Positions 27,684 to 36,527 of a stretch of DNA of 64,000 nucleotides are shown piece by piece. Position 1 is the first letter of the stretch. Each line of letters begins with the position of its first letter. Source of the DNA: an actinobacterium LLX17 (lineage in GTDB: Bacteria; Actinomycetota; Actinomycetes; Propionibacteriales; Nocardioidaceae); the NCBI GenBank assembly GCA_000471045.1, contig KI301992.1, positions 132,900 through 196,899 on the forward strand, written 5' to 3'. A model generated the notes under the pieces. The model was not told where the DNA came from. It ran no database searches and was given only the letters and a program-made list of their open reading frames with translations. Both the position numbers and the translations under genes were made by a program.

Positions 27684-28586
27684 ATGGGGGCACGCATCTC
27701 GGTCCAGGGGCTGACCATGACCTACGGGTCGCACACGGTCGTCGACGACGTCTCGTTCACCGTCGAGCCAGGGGAGTTCTTCGGGCTGCTCGGTCCGAAC
27801 GGCGCGGGCAAGACCACGGCGCTCGAGATGATCGAGGGGCTGCGCAAGCCGGTGGCGGGCACGGTCGACATCGACGGGCACGACCCGTGGAAACGTGAGC
27901 CCGCGCTGCAGCGACGCATCGGCGTCCAGCTGCAGGCCTCGTCGTTCTTCGAGCGGCTCACCGCGGTCGAGCAGCTGCAGACCTTCGGCGCCATCTACGG
28001 CGTGGGGAAGGCCCGCATCGCCGACCTGCTCGAGGAGGTCGGGCTCAGTGACAAGGCCGACAGCCAGGTCGAGAAGCTCTCCGGCGGCCAGAAGCAGCGC
28101 CTCTCCATCGCCTGCGCGCTGGTGCACGACCCCGAGATCGTCTTCCTCGACGAGCCGACGGCGGCGCTCGACCCGCAGGCCCGTCGCAACCTCTGGGACG
28201 TGCTGCGCGGCATCAACGACGCAGGGCGCACCGTGATGCTCACGACGCACTACATGGAGGAGGCCGAGATCCTGTGCGACCGCGTGGCGATCATCGACTC
28301 CGGCCGCCTGCTCGAGATGGACACCCCCCAGGCGCTCATCCGAGGGCTCGACGTGCCCACCCGCATCGCCCTCGCGCCTGACGCCGCCCGGCTCGACGAC
28401 CTGCGCACCATCCCCGGCGTCGAGGTCGCCACGGCCGACGACGGCGGGCTGCAGCTCGAGACCCACGATCCTGCCGCGGTGCTGGCCGAGCTGGCCCGCC
28501 GTGAGGCGCTGGAGGGACTCAGCGTCTCGAAGGGCACGCTCGAGGACGTCTTCCTCCACCTGACCGGACGGGAGTACCGGGCGTGA
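27684..28586 (+). CDS. ABC-2 type exporter ATP-binding protein
   Basis: The 300-residue ATPase has Walker A GLLGPNGAGKTTALEMIEGL, Q-loop VQLQASSFFERL, signature KLSGGQKQRLSIACAL and Walker B EIVFLDEPTAALDPQA. It belongs to the daunorubicin/multidrug export ATPase class. The permease gene follows with a 4-nt overlap. The substrate is unknown. Confidence 0.92.
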   Translation: MGARISVQGLTMTYGSHTVVDDVSFTVEPGEFFGLLGPNGAGKTTALEMIEGLRKPVAGTVDIDGHDPWKREPALQRRIGVQLQASSFFERLTAVEQLQTFGAIYGVGKARIADLLEEVGLSDKADSQVEKLSGGQKQRLSIACALVHDPEIVFLDEPTAALDPQARRNLWDVLRGINDAGRTVMLTTHYMEEAEILCDRVAIIDSGRLLEMDTPQALIRGLDVPTRIALAPDAARLDDLRTIPGVEVATADDGGLQLETHDPAAVLAELARREALEGLSVSKGTLEDVFLHLTGREYRA

Positions 28587-29674
28587 CGGAGACCGACCGC
28601 GCCCCGCGACCGCTGAGGGCCCTCACGATCGCGATGTTCAAGGGCTTCGTGCGCGACCGCATGACGCTGTTCTGGGCCGTCGTCTTCCCGCTGATGTTCC
28701 TGGTGCTGTTCGGTGGCATCTTCACCGACCAGGGCGCCTCCCGGGCCGAGGTGCTCGTGGTGGGCGACGTCGCCCTGATCGACGACCTGCCGGACGAGGC
28801 GCGGGAAGGCATCGAGGAGGCTCTCGAGATCACTCGCAGCGACGACCTGGACGATGCCGTCGAGCGGGTGCGCAAGGGCGACGCCGACGCGGTCCTCACG
28901 CAGGACGGCGACGAGGTCGTCGTGCAGTACTCGCAGGCCGACCAGGTCACCGCGGCGCAGGTGCAGGGCACCCTCCGGGCGATCGTGCAGGAGACCAACA
29001 CCGCCGTCTACCAGGGGCAGACCGGCGAGGCGCCCCGGTTCGCGCTGAGCACCGAGCAGGTCGAGGACGACTCGCTCAAGGCCATCCAGTACGTGACGCC
29101 GTCGCTCCTCGGCTGGGCCGTCGCGATGAGCGCCACGTTCGGCGCGGCGGTCAACCTGGTGGTGTGGCGCAAGAACGGCCTGCTGCGCCGGTTGCGGCTC
29201 GCGCCCATACGCACGTCGTCGGTCGTGCTGGCGCGCGTGGGGGTCAGCCTCGTCGTCGCGCTGATCCAGGCCGCGATCTTCATCGGGCTCGGCGTCTTCG
29301 CGTTCGGGCTGCAGCTCAGCGGCTGGTGGTTCCTGGCGGTGCCGCTGTTGCTGGCCGGCACGCTGTCGTTCCTGTCGATCGGCATGCTCGCGGGGTCGGT
29401 CTCGAAGACCGACGAGGGGGCCGTGGGGCTCGCCAACTTCGTGGTGCTGCCGATGGCGTTCCTGTCGGGGTCGTTCTTCCCGCTCGACGGGGCGCCCGGC
29501 TGGCTGCAGGCGGTCAGTCAGGCGCTGCCGCTGCGCCACCTCAACGACGGCATGCTCGACGTCATGGTGCGTGGCGAGGGCCCCGGAGCCATCGTCCTGC
29601 CGATCCTCATCCTGCTCGGCTTCACCGTGGTGCTGGCCGCGATCGCCGCCCGCCTCTTCCGCTGGGACGCCTGA
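28583..29674 (+). CDS. ABC-2 type exporter permease
   Basis: The 363-residue protein has one N-terminal membrane helix (LFWAVVFPLMFLVLFGGIF), an extracytoplasmic domain of about 130 residues, and five C-terminal helices, the usual ABC-2 layout. It pairs with the preceding ATPase. Repeat family B copy 1 begins 4 nt after the stop and can serve as terminator. Confidence 0.88.
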   Translation: MTETDRAPRPLRALTIAMFKGFVRDRMTLFWAVVFPLMFLVLFGGIFTDQGASRAEVLVVGDVALIDDLPDEAREGIEEALEITRSDDLDDAVERVRKGDADAVLTQDGDEVVVQYSQADQVTAAQVQGTLRAIVQETNTAVYQGQTGEAPRFALSTEQVEDDSLKAIQYVTPSLLGWAVAMSATFGAAVNLVVWRKNGLLRRLRLAPIRTSSVVLARVGVSLVVALIQAAIFIGLGVFAFGLQLSGWWFLAVPLLLAGTLSFLSIGMLAGSVSKTDEGAVGLANFVVLPMAFLSGSFFPLDGAPGWLQAVSQALPLRHLNDGMLDVMVRGEGPGAIVLPILILLGFTVVLAAIAARLFRWDA

Positions 29675-29678
29675 ACCT

Positions 29679-29741
29679 CCAGATGTGATGCCTTGCCGGG
29701 GCTTCGCGCCGGAGGACACCCCGGAAAGGCATCACATCTGG
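29679..29741. repeat. 63-bp palindromic repeat, family B copy 1
   Basis: Perfect 16-bp arms (CCAGATGTGATGCCTT at 29679-29694 and its complement at 29726-29741) enclose a partly paired interior. It matches copy 2 at 30753-30815 over nearly the whole length. It sits between the exporter permease and the DUF559-type gene. Confidence 0.85.
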
Positions 29742-29829
29742 TCGTCCACAGGAGGGCGGACGGGCGTGGGTGTCCACAGTCCCCGCGGCTGCGCTGGCTG
29801 CCCCGGATCTTGGCTTCGATCGTCGGAGC

Positions 29830-30762
29830 ATGACCGCGACGACGCTTCCGCCTGGCCGGCCGTTCACCACACAGATGGCCCTCGACTCGGGGGTCAGTCC
29901 CGACGCTCTGCGGACCAAGCGCTACCGGCGGCTGTTCCGCGGTGTTTACGTGTCGGCCGACGTGGAGCCGGACCTGTTCACCTGGCTGCATGCCGCATTG
30001 CTCCTGATGCCCGGCGACGCCGTGGTCAGCCACGTCAGCGCGATGGCGCTGTACGACCTGTCACCACCGAGACGGTTCGAGCGCCTGTCGTTCAGCACGG
30101 CCACGCCCCGCGTGGTCAAGGACCGCCGCATCGAGCTTCACCGGCGTCGTGGTCGGTTGACTCATCACGTTCGGCACCACCTGCCGGTCACGGGCCCCGA
30201 CCGGACATTCGTCGACTGCGCGCTGCGCCTGACTTTCGTCGAGCTGGTGCAACTGGGTGACCACCTGGTGCACCTGGGTCTGACCACTCCAGCTCGGCTG
30301 GCCGAGTACGCCGCCGCGCGGCACCTCGACGGTGTGCGCAGGGCTCGTCGCGTCGTCCGCTGGGTCCGGGAGGGCGTCGAGTCCCCCCGCGAGACGTCGC
30401 TACGGCTGATGCTGGTGTTGTCACGGCTGCCGGAGCCCGAGTGCAACCCGGAAATCACCGACGCGGCAGGGCGGTTCCTGGCACGCGCCGACCTCGTCTA
30501 TTGGCGGTGGCGGATCGTGGTCGAGTACGACGGTTGGCACCACGAACGCGATGCGGCGCAGCGTGCCAAGGACATTCGGCGACGCGAACGTCTGGAGGCC
30601 GAGGGTTGGCGAGTGATCGTGGTGACGTCAGGCGACTTCTCGGACCCACGGTCGATCCCGTGGCGTGTGTTCGTGGCGCTCCGAAGCCGAGGCTACGACG
30701 GTCCCGGACCGGTATTGAACGACAGCTGGTGCCGCTGGTTCGGCGTCCGCTTCCACAAGTGA
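29830..30762 (+). CDS. AbiEi-like N-terminus fused to DUF559 (Vsr-type) nuclease-like domain
   Basis: From ATG 29830 the protein has 310 residues. Residues 1-100 resemble the winged-helix start of AbiEi/DUF559 proteins (FTTQMALDSGVSPDALRTKR, FRGVYVSADV, VVSHVSAMALYDL). Residues 210-300 are a Vsr/restriction-like fold: RADLVYWRWRIVVEYDGWHH, then RAKDIRRRERLEAEGWRVIV, with the Asp and Glu of a metal site. GTG 29770 is an alternative start. The gene is bracketed by the two family B repeats, and its TGA stop lies inside copy 2. It may be a mobile or defence-type orphan; the role is unproven. Confidence 0.72.
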   Translation: MTATTLPPGRPFTTQMALDSGVSPDALRTKRYRRLFRGVYVSADVEPDLFTWLHAALLLMPGDAVVSHVSAMALYDLSPPRRFERLSFSTATPRVVKDRRIELHRRRGRLTHHVRHHLPVTGPDRTFVDCALRLTFVELVQLGDHLVHLGLTTPARLAEYAAARHLDGVRRARRVVRWVREGVESPRETSLRLMLVLSRLPEPECNPEITDAAGRFLARADLVYWRWRIVVEYDGWHHERDAAQRAKDIRRRERLEAEGWRVIVVTSGDFSDPRSIPWRVFVALRSRGYDGPGPVLNDSWCRWFGVRFHK

Positions 30763-30815
30763 TGCCTTGTCGGGGCTTCGCGCCGGAGAACACCCCGCAA
30801 AGGCATCACATCTGG
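30753..30815. repeat. 63-bp palindromic repeat, family B copy 2
   Basis: Left arm 30753-30768 (CCACAAGTGATGCCTT) and right arm 30800-30815 differ from copy 1 at a few positions. The last codons and TGA of the DUF559-type gene are formed by the left arm. The element lies between convergent genes and could terminate both. Confidence 0.85.
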
Positions 30816-30821
30816 CAGGGG

Positions 30822-31088
30822 TCAGAGGTCGCGGAGGTAGTCGGGGTCGTCGTCGGGACCGCGGGGGCCGGAGGGACGGGGACGCGGCGTGCCACCGCGA
30901 CCGGGGCGCATCCGTGCCGTGCCGAGCAGGAGCCAGCCCAGCGCTCCGACGTACGGGACGAGCAGCACCACGACGACCCAGCCCCACTTGGGGAGGTACT
31001 TGACCTGGTGTCGAGGGGTCGCCAGGACGTCAAAGATCGAATAGATGACGAGAACGACTGCGATGACGACCAGCAGGGCCTTACCCAT
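30822..31088 (-). CDS. PLDc_N domain small membrane protein
   Basis: The 88-residue protein has two hydrophobic helices (VVIAVVLVIYSIFDVLA and WVVVVLLVPYVGALGWLLLG) separated by TPRHQVKYLPKWG, the pattern of the phospholipase-D nuclease N-terminal domain found alone in many actinobacterial small membrane proteins. A Pro/Arg/Gly-rich tail follows. No catalytic domain is present. Start ATG 31088 fits the family length. Confidence 0.8.
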   Translation of the reverse strand: MGKALLVVIAVVLVIYSIFDVLATPRHQVKYLPKWGWVVVVLLVPYVGALGWLLLGTARMRPGRGGTPRPRPSGPRGPDDDPDYLRDL

Positions 31089-31130
31089 GGCGCACACGGT
31101 AGCGAATGAGGCCCAACGCGGCCGCCCAAC

Positions 31131-31136
31131 TAGGCT
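31131..31136 (+). promoter_or_regulatory. -10 element TAGGCT of the DUF4229 gene
   Basis: TAGGCT ends 6 nt before the ATG at 31143. Confidence 0.55.
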
Positions 31137-31142
31137 GGGGGC

Positions 31143-31415
31143 ATGACGGCGTTCTGGAAGTACACGTTCGCGCGACTCGCGCTGTTCGCCGTGACGTACG
31201 GCGTGTTGGCCCTGATCGCGTATCCCACCGGCCTGGTCGAGTTCGCCGAGCTGACCAACCTGGTCGTGCTGCTGCTCGCCCTCGTCATCTCGTCGGTGGC
31301 GGGGTTCTTCGTGCTCGCTCCCCAGCGCGACGCCCTGGCGCTCGAGGTCCAGGCCCGTCACGAGCGGGTCACCGCCCGCATCGAGGAGTCGCGTCGTGCC
31401 GAAGACGTCGACTGA
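31143..31415 (+). CDS. DUF4229 family small membrane protein
   Basis: The 90-residue protein has two or three hydrophobic segments ([39 protein letters not shown]) and a charged C-terminal helix ([14 protein letters not shown]), matching DUF4229, a conserved actinobacterial family near menaquinone genes. Function unknown. Its 3' end overlaps the next gene by 20 nt in another frame. Confidence 0.75.
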   Translation: MTAFWKYTFARLALFAVTYGVLALIAYPTGLVEFAELTNLVVLLLALVISSVAGFFVLAPQRDALALEVQARHERVTARIEESRRAEDVD

Positions 31416-32472
31416 GGACCGCGCCTGGATCGCCGAGGCGATCCGGCGGGTCGAGGCCGATGCCAACCGCAGCGCCGACACGCACCTGCACGTCCTGCCG
31501 TTGCCGATCGAGGGCGTCCACCTGTACCTGAAGGACGAGTCGGTGCACCCCACCGGCAGCCTCAAGCACCGGCTCGCGCGCTCGCTGTTCCTCTACGCGT
31601 TGTGCAACGGGTGGGTCGGTCCGGGCACCACGATCGTCGAGGCGTCCAGCGGCTCGACGGCCGTCAGCGAGGCCTACTTCGCGCGCCTGCTGGGCCTGCC
31701 GTTCATCGCGGTCATGCCGGCGGGCACGAGTCGCGAGAAGGTGTCGCTGATCGAGTGGCACGGCGGCAGCTGCCACTTCGTCGCGTCCGCCAGTGACATC
31801 TACGCCGAGGCCGAGCGGCTCGCCGCCGAGTGCGGCGGGCACTACATGGACCAGTTCACGTACGCCGAGCGCGCCACCGACTGGCGGGGCAACAACAACA
31901 TCGCCGAGTCGATCTTCGAGCAGATGTCTGCCGAGCCGCACCCCATCCCGACGTGGATCGTGGTGGGCGCCGGCACCGGTGGCACGTCGGCGACGATCGG
32001 GCGGTTCGTGCGGTACCAGCGGCACGCCACGCGGCTCATGGTGGCCGACCCCGAGTACTCAGCGTTCCTCGACGGATGGGCCACCGACTCCTCCGACGTC
32101 ACCACCGGCGTGCAGTCGCGCATCGAGGGCATCGGCCGCCCGCGCATCGAGCCGTCGTTCGTCGGGGGCGTGGTCGACGACATGATGCGCGTGCCCGACG
32201 GTGCGTCGATCGCCGCCATGCGCTGGACCAGCACCAAGGTGGGTCGCAGCGTCGGCGCCTCCACCGGCACGAACGTCTGGGCGTCGTTGCAGCTGGCCAG
32301 CACGATGGCCGAGGCGGGCGAGTCCGGCAGCATCGTCACGCTGCTGTGCGACGGCGGCGAGCGGTACGTGGGTCGTTACGACGACGATGCCTGGCTCGCC
32401 GACCACAAGGTGCGCCCCGAGGTCTACACGCCCCAGCTCGAGTCGTTCGACCTCACCGGCCGCCTCGGCTGA
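31396..32472 (+). CDS. PLP-dependent cysteine synthase-family enzyme (Cds1-like)
   Basis: The 358-residue fold-type II PLP enzyme has the Schiff-base Lys in [19 protein letters not shown], the substrate loop [19 protein letters not shown], and the phosphate-binding loop [14 protein letters not shown]. It resembles the mycobacterial cysteine desulfhydrase Cds1 more than CysK or CysM, because of the N-terminal [12 protein letters not shown] segment and the SLKHRLARS core. That would release H2S and pyruvate from cysteine; the assignment is from memory of the family. The GTG start lies inside the DUF4229 gene. Confidence 0.7.
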   Translation: MPKTSTEDRAWIAEAIRRVEADANRSADTHLHVLPLPIEGVHLYLKDESVHPTGSLKHRLARSLFLYALCNGWVGPGTTIVEASSGSTAVSEAYFARLLGLPFIAVMPAGTSREKVSLIEWHGGSCHFVASASDIYAEAERLAAECGGHYMDQFTYAERATDWRGNNNIAESIFEQMSAEPHPIPTWIVVGAGTGGTSATIGRFVRYQRHATRLMVADPEYSAFLDGWATDSSDVTTGVQSRIEGIGRPRIEPSFVGGVVDDMMRVPDGASIAAMRWTSTKVGRSVGASTGTNVWASLQLASTMAEAGESGSIVTLLCDGGERYVGRYDDDAWLADHKVRPEVYTPQLESFDLTGRLG

Positions 32473-32479
32473 GCCTGCC

Positions 32480-33376
32480 TCAGGCGAGGCAGAGGCCGAC
32501 GGCGAGACCCACGGCGTAGACGAGCTCGAGCAGGCCGGTGTCGCGCAGCACGGGAATGAGCGCGGGGCCGGTCGCGCCGGTCGTCACGACCCGCACGGCG
32601 CGCACGGCGAGAGGCGCCGAGACGAGCGCGAGCAGCGCCCATGGCGTCACGAACGCGGCCGCCACCGCGCAGGCGGCAGCGATCGCCACCAGGACCACGT
32701 ACAGCCGCCGCGAGCCGGCGTCGCCCAGCAGCACCGCCAGGGTCCGCTTGCCGCTCGCGGTGTCGGTGGGGATGTCGCGCAGGTTGTTGGCCACGAGGAT
32801 CGCGCAGGCCAGCGCACCCACGCCGATGGCGGCCGCGACGCTCGCCGCGGTGATCTCCTCGGCCTGCACGTACGTGGTGCCCAGCACCGCGACGAGCCCG
32901 AAGAAGATGAACACGCTGACCTCGCCGAGCGCGCGGTACCCGTAGGGGCTCGGGCCGCCGGTGTAGGTCCAGGCGGCGCCGAGGGCGGCGGCACCCACGA
33001 GCAGCAGCCACCAGGTCGTGGTGGCGGCCAGCACGACGCCGAGTGCGCCACCGAGGGCGAGGAATCCGAGCGCTGCCATCTTCACCTGGCGCGCAGGTAC
33101 GAGGCCCGATCCGACGAGCCGCAGGGGGCCGACGCGATCGTCGTCGGTGCCACGGATGCCGTCGGAGTAGTCGTTGGCGTAGTTGACGCCGATCTGCAGG
33201 GCGAGCGAGACCCCCAGCGCCACGAGCGCCTTCCACGCGACGAACCCGTCGGCCTGCACGGCCGCTCCGGTACCGGCCGCGACGGGCGCGATCGCGGCGG
33301 GAAGGGTGCGGGGGCGGGCCCCGGCGATCCAGAGCTGGGTGCGGGTGGGGGTCGTCACGGGTGACGAGTCTGCCAC
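32480..33376 (-). CDS. menA: 1,4-dihydroxy-2-naphthoate polyprenyltransferase
   Basis: MenA attaches the polyprenyl tail to DHNA to make demethylmenaquinone. The 298-residue UbiA-fold protein has RPRTLPAAIAPVAAGTGAAV, the first Asp-rich motif NYANDYSDGIRGTDDDRVGP, the second region LANNLRDIPTDTASGKRTLA and about eight membrane helices. The start is a GTG; GTG 33358 (TTPTRTQLWIAG) is a shorter alternative that fits family length. It is divergent from a small membrane protein gene. Confidence 0.92.
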   Translation of the reverse strand: MADSSPVTTPTRTQLWIAGARPRTLPAAIAPVAAGTGAAVQADGFVAWKALVALGVSLALQIGVNYANDYSDGIRGTDDDRVGPLRLVGSGLVPARQVKMAALGFLALGGALGVVLAATTTWWLLLVGAAALGAAWTYTGGPSPYGYRALGEVSVFIFFGLVAVLGTTYVQAEEITAASVAAAIGVGALACAILVANNLRDIPTDTASGKRTLAVLLGDAGSRRLYVVLVAIAAACAVAAAFVTPWALLALVSAPLAVRAVRVVTTGATGPALIPVLRDTGLLELVYAVGLAVGLCLA

Positions 33377-33392
33377 CTGACCCCTGTCAAGC

Positions 33393-33398
33393 TACGGT
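33393..33398 (+). promoter_or_regulatory. -10 element TACGGT for the 33.4 kb operon
   Basis: TACGGT ends 6 nt before the ATG at 33405. On the opposite strand TTGACA (33385-33390) could serve as -35 for menA. Confidence 0.45.
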
Positions 33399-33404
33399 TG
33401 ACAC

Positions 33405-33641
33405 ATGGATCGCCCCTTCCCGTACGGCCTCCTCGTCGCCCTCGCCGTCATCGGCTGGGGGACCTGGTCGCTCGACGACGGCTGGGCGCGCTACGGCGGT
33501 CTGGCGGCGGTGGTCGTGCTGGCCGTCGCCCTCGCGGTCCAGGTCCAGCAACGCGACAAGGCGCGCGCCGACGCCCGTCGCCGCGCCGCAGAGCCCGAGG
33601 CCCCCGACAGGTGGGACGACGGGGAGGAGCACGACCGGTGA
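33405..33641 (+). CDS. Small membrane protein, unknown function
   Basis: The 78-residue product has two hydrophobic segments (PYGLLVALAVIGWGTW and GLAAVVVLAVALAVQVQ) and a charged tail (RDKARADARRRAAEPEAPDR). It is not recognised as a named family. Its stop overlaps the next GTG, so it is the first gene of a short operon leading to menE. Confidence 0.6.
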   Translation: MDRPFPYGLLVALAVIGWGTWSLDDGWARYGGLAAVVVLAVALAVQVQQRDKARADARRRAAEPEAPDRWDDGEEHDR

Positions 33642-34216
33642 CCGAGGACGACCGCCTCGTCGACCTGCTCGCGGCTGCGATCGCCCAGGTCGACCCGACC
33701 ATCGCCAAGCGCATCGAGACCGATCCGCAGGCCCACCTCGACCTGCTGGCCCTGACCGCCCGCGCCGACGCGGCGGTCGGTGACCTGTTGCACCGCTCGG
33801 TCGTCGCGGCCCGCGCGGCCGGCTGGTCCTGGGAGGCCGTCGGCACCGTGCTGGGCATGAGCCGGCAGGCGGCGCACCAACGCTTCGGTGGACCGCCCGG
33901 GGACGACCCGGCGTACGACGACACCGTGCCCGGTGGGGTGGAACGACGCCGACTGGTGGGTCTGCTGCCGATGGACGAGATCACGACGCTCGACCTCTGG
34001 GGACGTCACGGTTGGCGCGCCGTGGCCGCCGGCCCGGGCTATCACGACATCGAGCACACCACGGTGGTCTGGGAGCACGAGCGCGCCTTCGTCGGCACCC
34101 GGCGCATCAAGACGCTGGAGGGCCAGGGGTGGCAGCGCGTCGGCGGCACCTGGTTCCCGTGGGTCTACCTCGAGCGTCGCCGCGACGAGACGCCGCTGCC
34201 GGGCGAGCCGGAATGA
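33638..34216 (+). CDS. Putative HTH protein with C-terminal conserved domain
   Basis: The 192-residue product has a sigma-region-4-like helix-turn-helix at about residues 45-75 (AARAAGWSWEAVGTVLGMSR then QAAHQRFGG), a form common in actinobacterial orphan regulators. The C-terminal 90 residues (ITTLDLWGRHGWRAVAAGPG, DIEHTTVVWEHERAFVGTRR) form an unrecognised compact domain. The start is a GTG overlapping the previous stop. Its position before menE suggests joint expression, without proof of a regulatory role. Confidence 0.6.
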   Translation: MTEDDRLVDLLAAAIAQVDPTIAKRIETDPQAHLDLLALTARADAAVGDLLHRSVVAARAAGWSWEAVGTVLGMSRQAAHQRFGGPPGDDPAYDDTVPGGVERRRLVGLLPMDEITTLDLWGRHGWRAVAAGPGYHDIEHTTVVWEHERAFVGTRRIKTLEGQGWQRVGGTWFPWVYLERRRDETPLPGEPE

Positions 34217-34226
34217 TGGGACCGGA

Positions 34227-35252
34227 GTGACGGTGCCGGGGGGCCTGCACCCGGTGCAGGGGGACGCGGCCGAGCTGATCCCGCTGCTGCGGGACTGGCT
34301 CGATGGTGACGAGCCGCTGTGGGTCCGCACCTCCGGCAGCACGGGACGTCCCAAGGACGTCGTCCTGTCGCCGCGGGCCGTGCGCGCCTCGGCCACCGCG
34401 ACGCACGCGCGGCTCGGCGGCCCGGGGCAGTGGTTGCTCGCCGTGCCGCCGTCCGGCGTGGCAGGTCTGCAGGTGCTGGTGCGCTCGCTGCTGGCGGGTT
34501 GCGACCCGGTCACCGACGTCACCGCGTACGACGCCGACCGGCGTTACGCCTCGCTCGTGCCCACCCAGCTGCACCGCCTCCTCGAGGGCGCGGAGATCGC
34601 GGGAGGCGGGGTCGATGCCTGGGCCGCGCTCGACACCGTGCTGGTCGGCGGCGGTCCCGTCCCGGCAGACCTGGTCGACCGTGCCGCGGCGGCCGGACTC
34701 ACCGTCGTGCGCACCTATGGCATGTCCGAGACGTGCGGCGGCTGCGTCTACGACGGCGTGCCGCTCGACGGGGTGCAGATGCGCGTCGACGACACCGGCC
34801 AGGTGCTGCTCGCCGGATCCGTGCTGTTCGACGGCTACCTCGACGCCCCCCGCACGGAGGAGTGGTTCGCCACGGCCGACCTCGGCGAGATCGTCGACGG
34901 CCGTCTGAGCATCCGGGGACGCGTCGACGACGTCGTGGTGAGCGGTGGCGTCAACGTGCCGCTGCCGGCTGTCACCGACGCCCTGCAGCGGGCCGAGGGC
35001 GTCGGCGACGCGTTCGCGGTGGGCGTGCCCGACCCCGAGTGGGGGCAGGTCGTCGCCGCGCTGGTCGTGCCGGCCGACGCCGTCTGCCTCGATGCCGTGC
35101 AGCTCGACCGGTTGCGCGACGCGGTGGAGGAGGCCGGGCACCCCCGCACGTGGGCGCCGCGTCGTGTGGTGCTGGTCGACGCCGTGCCGATGCTGCCGAA
35201 CGGCAAGCCCGACCGGATCGCCGCGCGTGACGTCGCAGCCCGCGCGAGCTGA
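34227..35252 (+). CDS. menE: o-Succinylbenzoate-CoA ligase
   Basis: MenE activates o-succinylbenzoate with CoA and ATP. The 341-residue protein is shorter than typical acyl-CoA ligases, as actinobacterial MenE proteins are. It has WVRTSGSTGRPKDVVLSPRA, VRTYGMSETCGGCVYDG, TADLGEIVDGRLSIRGRVDD and the catalytic MLPNGKPDRIAARD. The start is GTG 34227 (GTG 34233 possible), 10 nt after the upstream stop. The menA and menC-menD genes flank it within 9 kb. Confidence 0.9.
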   Translation: MTVPGGLHPVQGDAAELIPLLRDWLDGDEPLWVRTSGSTGRPKDVVLSPRAVRASATATHARLGGPGQWLLAVPPSGVAGLQVLVRSLLAGCDPVTDVTAYDADRRYASLVPTQLHRLLEGAEIAGGGVDAWAALDTVLVGGGPVPADLVDRAAAAGLTVVRTYGMSETCGGCVYDGVPLDGVQMRVDDTGQVLLAGSVLFDGYLDAPRTEEWFATADLGEIVDGRLSIRGRVDDVVVSGGVNVPLPAVTDALQRAEGVGDAFAVGVPDPEWGQVVAALVVPADAVCLDAVQLDRLRDAVEEAGHPRTWAPRRVVLVDAVPMLPNGKPDRIAARDVAARAS

Positions 35253-35293
35253 AGATCATCCTCGGGGCTGACGACCGGCGGCCGCGGCTGGCC

Positions 35294-35299
35294 TAGGGT
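35294..35299 (+). promoter_or_regulatory. -10 element TAGGGT of the two-component operon
   Basis: TAGGGT ends 7 nt before the ATG at 35307. Confidence 0.5.
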
Positions 35300-35306
35300 C
35301 GGCGGC

Positions 35307-36527
35307 ATGGGTGACGGCATCGACGACGGGGCCGCGGTGAGCGCACCCTGGCGTCCGGGTCCGCGCCTGCGATGGGTGCTCGACGTGGTGCCGGTGGGCC
35401 TGCTCGCCCTCGCCGCCGTCGCTGCCGGGCTGTTCGCCGGCGAGCTGTGGTGGATCGTCCTGGGGCTCGTGCAGACCGTCCCGCTCGTGGCCCGGCGCAT
35501 CCGGCCGGCCACGGTCTACGCGATCGTGGCGGCCGCCAGCGCGGTGCAGGCCCTGGTCGTCGACATTCCGCTCATCAGTCAGCTGGGCTACCCGATCGCC
35601 CTCTACAACCTGGCGCGGCACCGGGGGCCCGTCGCCGGTGCCCTCGGTCTGGGGGTCGGGCTCGTCGCCGCGGTCGTCGCGTCCGTCGCCTGGGTGAACG
35701 GCTACGCCTACGACTACGTTGCTGCCCCCAGGCTGTCGGACTTCGTGCCCTACTCGGTCACGATCGGCGCCGTCGTCACGGTGTCCTGGGCCATGGGCAC
35801 GCTGGGCCGCACCCGGCAGGCCTACGTCGAGGCGCTGGTCGAGAGCGGCGAACGACGCGTGCGGGAGGCCGAGCAACGCATCTTGGTGGCGGCCGGCCAG
35901 GAGCGCACCCGCATCGCGCGGGAGATGCACGACGTCGTGGCCCACGGTCTGTCGGTGATCGTCGTGCAGTCCGACGGCGCGCGGTACGCCGCGGAGCGCG
36001 ACCCGGCCGTGGCAGTCCGGACGCTCGAGACGATCGGTGAGACCGGGCGAGCAGCCCTCACCGACATGCGGCTCCTCCTCGGCCTGCTGCGGTCGGGGGA
36101 CGAGGCCGGGCGAGCGCCGCAGCCGGGGCTCGCCGACCTGCCCGCGCTCGTCGACCTGGCTCGCCGCGCCGGCACGCCCGTGAGCCTGCGGCTGCCCGCC
36201 GACCTGACACTGCCGGACGCGATGGCGCTGACGGTCTTCCGGGTCGTGCAGGAGGCCCTGACGAACGTGCGCAAGCACGCGGCGCCGGAGGCCACCGTCG
36301 AGGTCACGGTGGACGTGGGGCGACAGGTCGTCGTGACGATCGTCGACAGCGGACCGCGTCGCACGGACGCCCCGCCGCCGGGCGACACCGGGCTCGGTCT
36401 CGTGGGCATGACCGAACGGGTCGCCGTCCACGGCGGTGAGCTCGCGGCAGGGCCCACGCCCGAGGGCGGTTGGTCGGTGAGAGCCCGATGGAGTCGAGAG
36501 CAGGGGACGCGAGGAGAGACACGATGA
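35307..36527 (+). CDS. NarL/DesK-class sensor histidine kinase
   Basis: The 406-residue kinase has about five membrane helices in residues 25-165, with no large external domain, so it probably senses an intramembrane signal such as a drug or lipid stress. The HisKA_3 phosphoacceptor reads ERTRIAREMHDVVAHGLSVI, followed by an ATPase with N-box VVQEALTNVRKHA and G-box GLGLVGMTERVAVHGG. The response regulator gene overlaps its stop by ATGA. An ABC exporter follows, so the kinase likely controls it. Confidence 0.88.
   Translation: MGDGIDDGAAVSAPWRPGPRLRWVLDVVPVGLLALAAVAAGLFAGELWWIVLGLVQTVPLVARRIRPATVYAIVAAASAVQALVVDIPLISQLGYPIALYNLARHRGPVAGALGLGVGLVAAVVASVAWVNGYAYDYVAAPRLSDFVPYSVTIGAVVTVSWAMGTLGRTRQAYVEALVESGERRVREAEQRILVAAGQERTRIAREMHDVVAHGLSVIVVQSDGARYAAERDPAVAVRTLETIGETGRAALTDMRLLLGLLRSGDEAGRAPQPGLADLPALVDLARRAGTPVSLRLPADLTLPDAMALTVFRVVQEALTNVRKHAAPEATVEVTVDVGRQVVVTIVDSGPRRTDAPPPGDTGLGLVGMTERVAVHGGELAAGPTPEGGWSVRARWSREQGTRGETR

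Noticed and set aside
29770-29829. Upstream GTG start for the DUF559-type gene
   Set aside because: The extra 20 residues have no family support, and the ATG at 29830 gives the usual distance to the conserved FTT...GVS segment.
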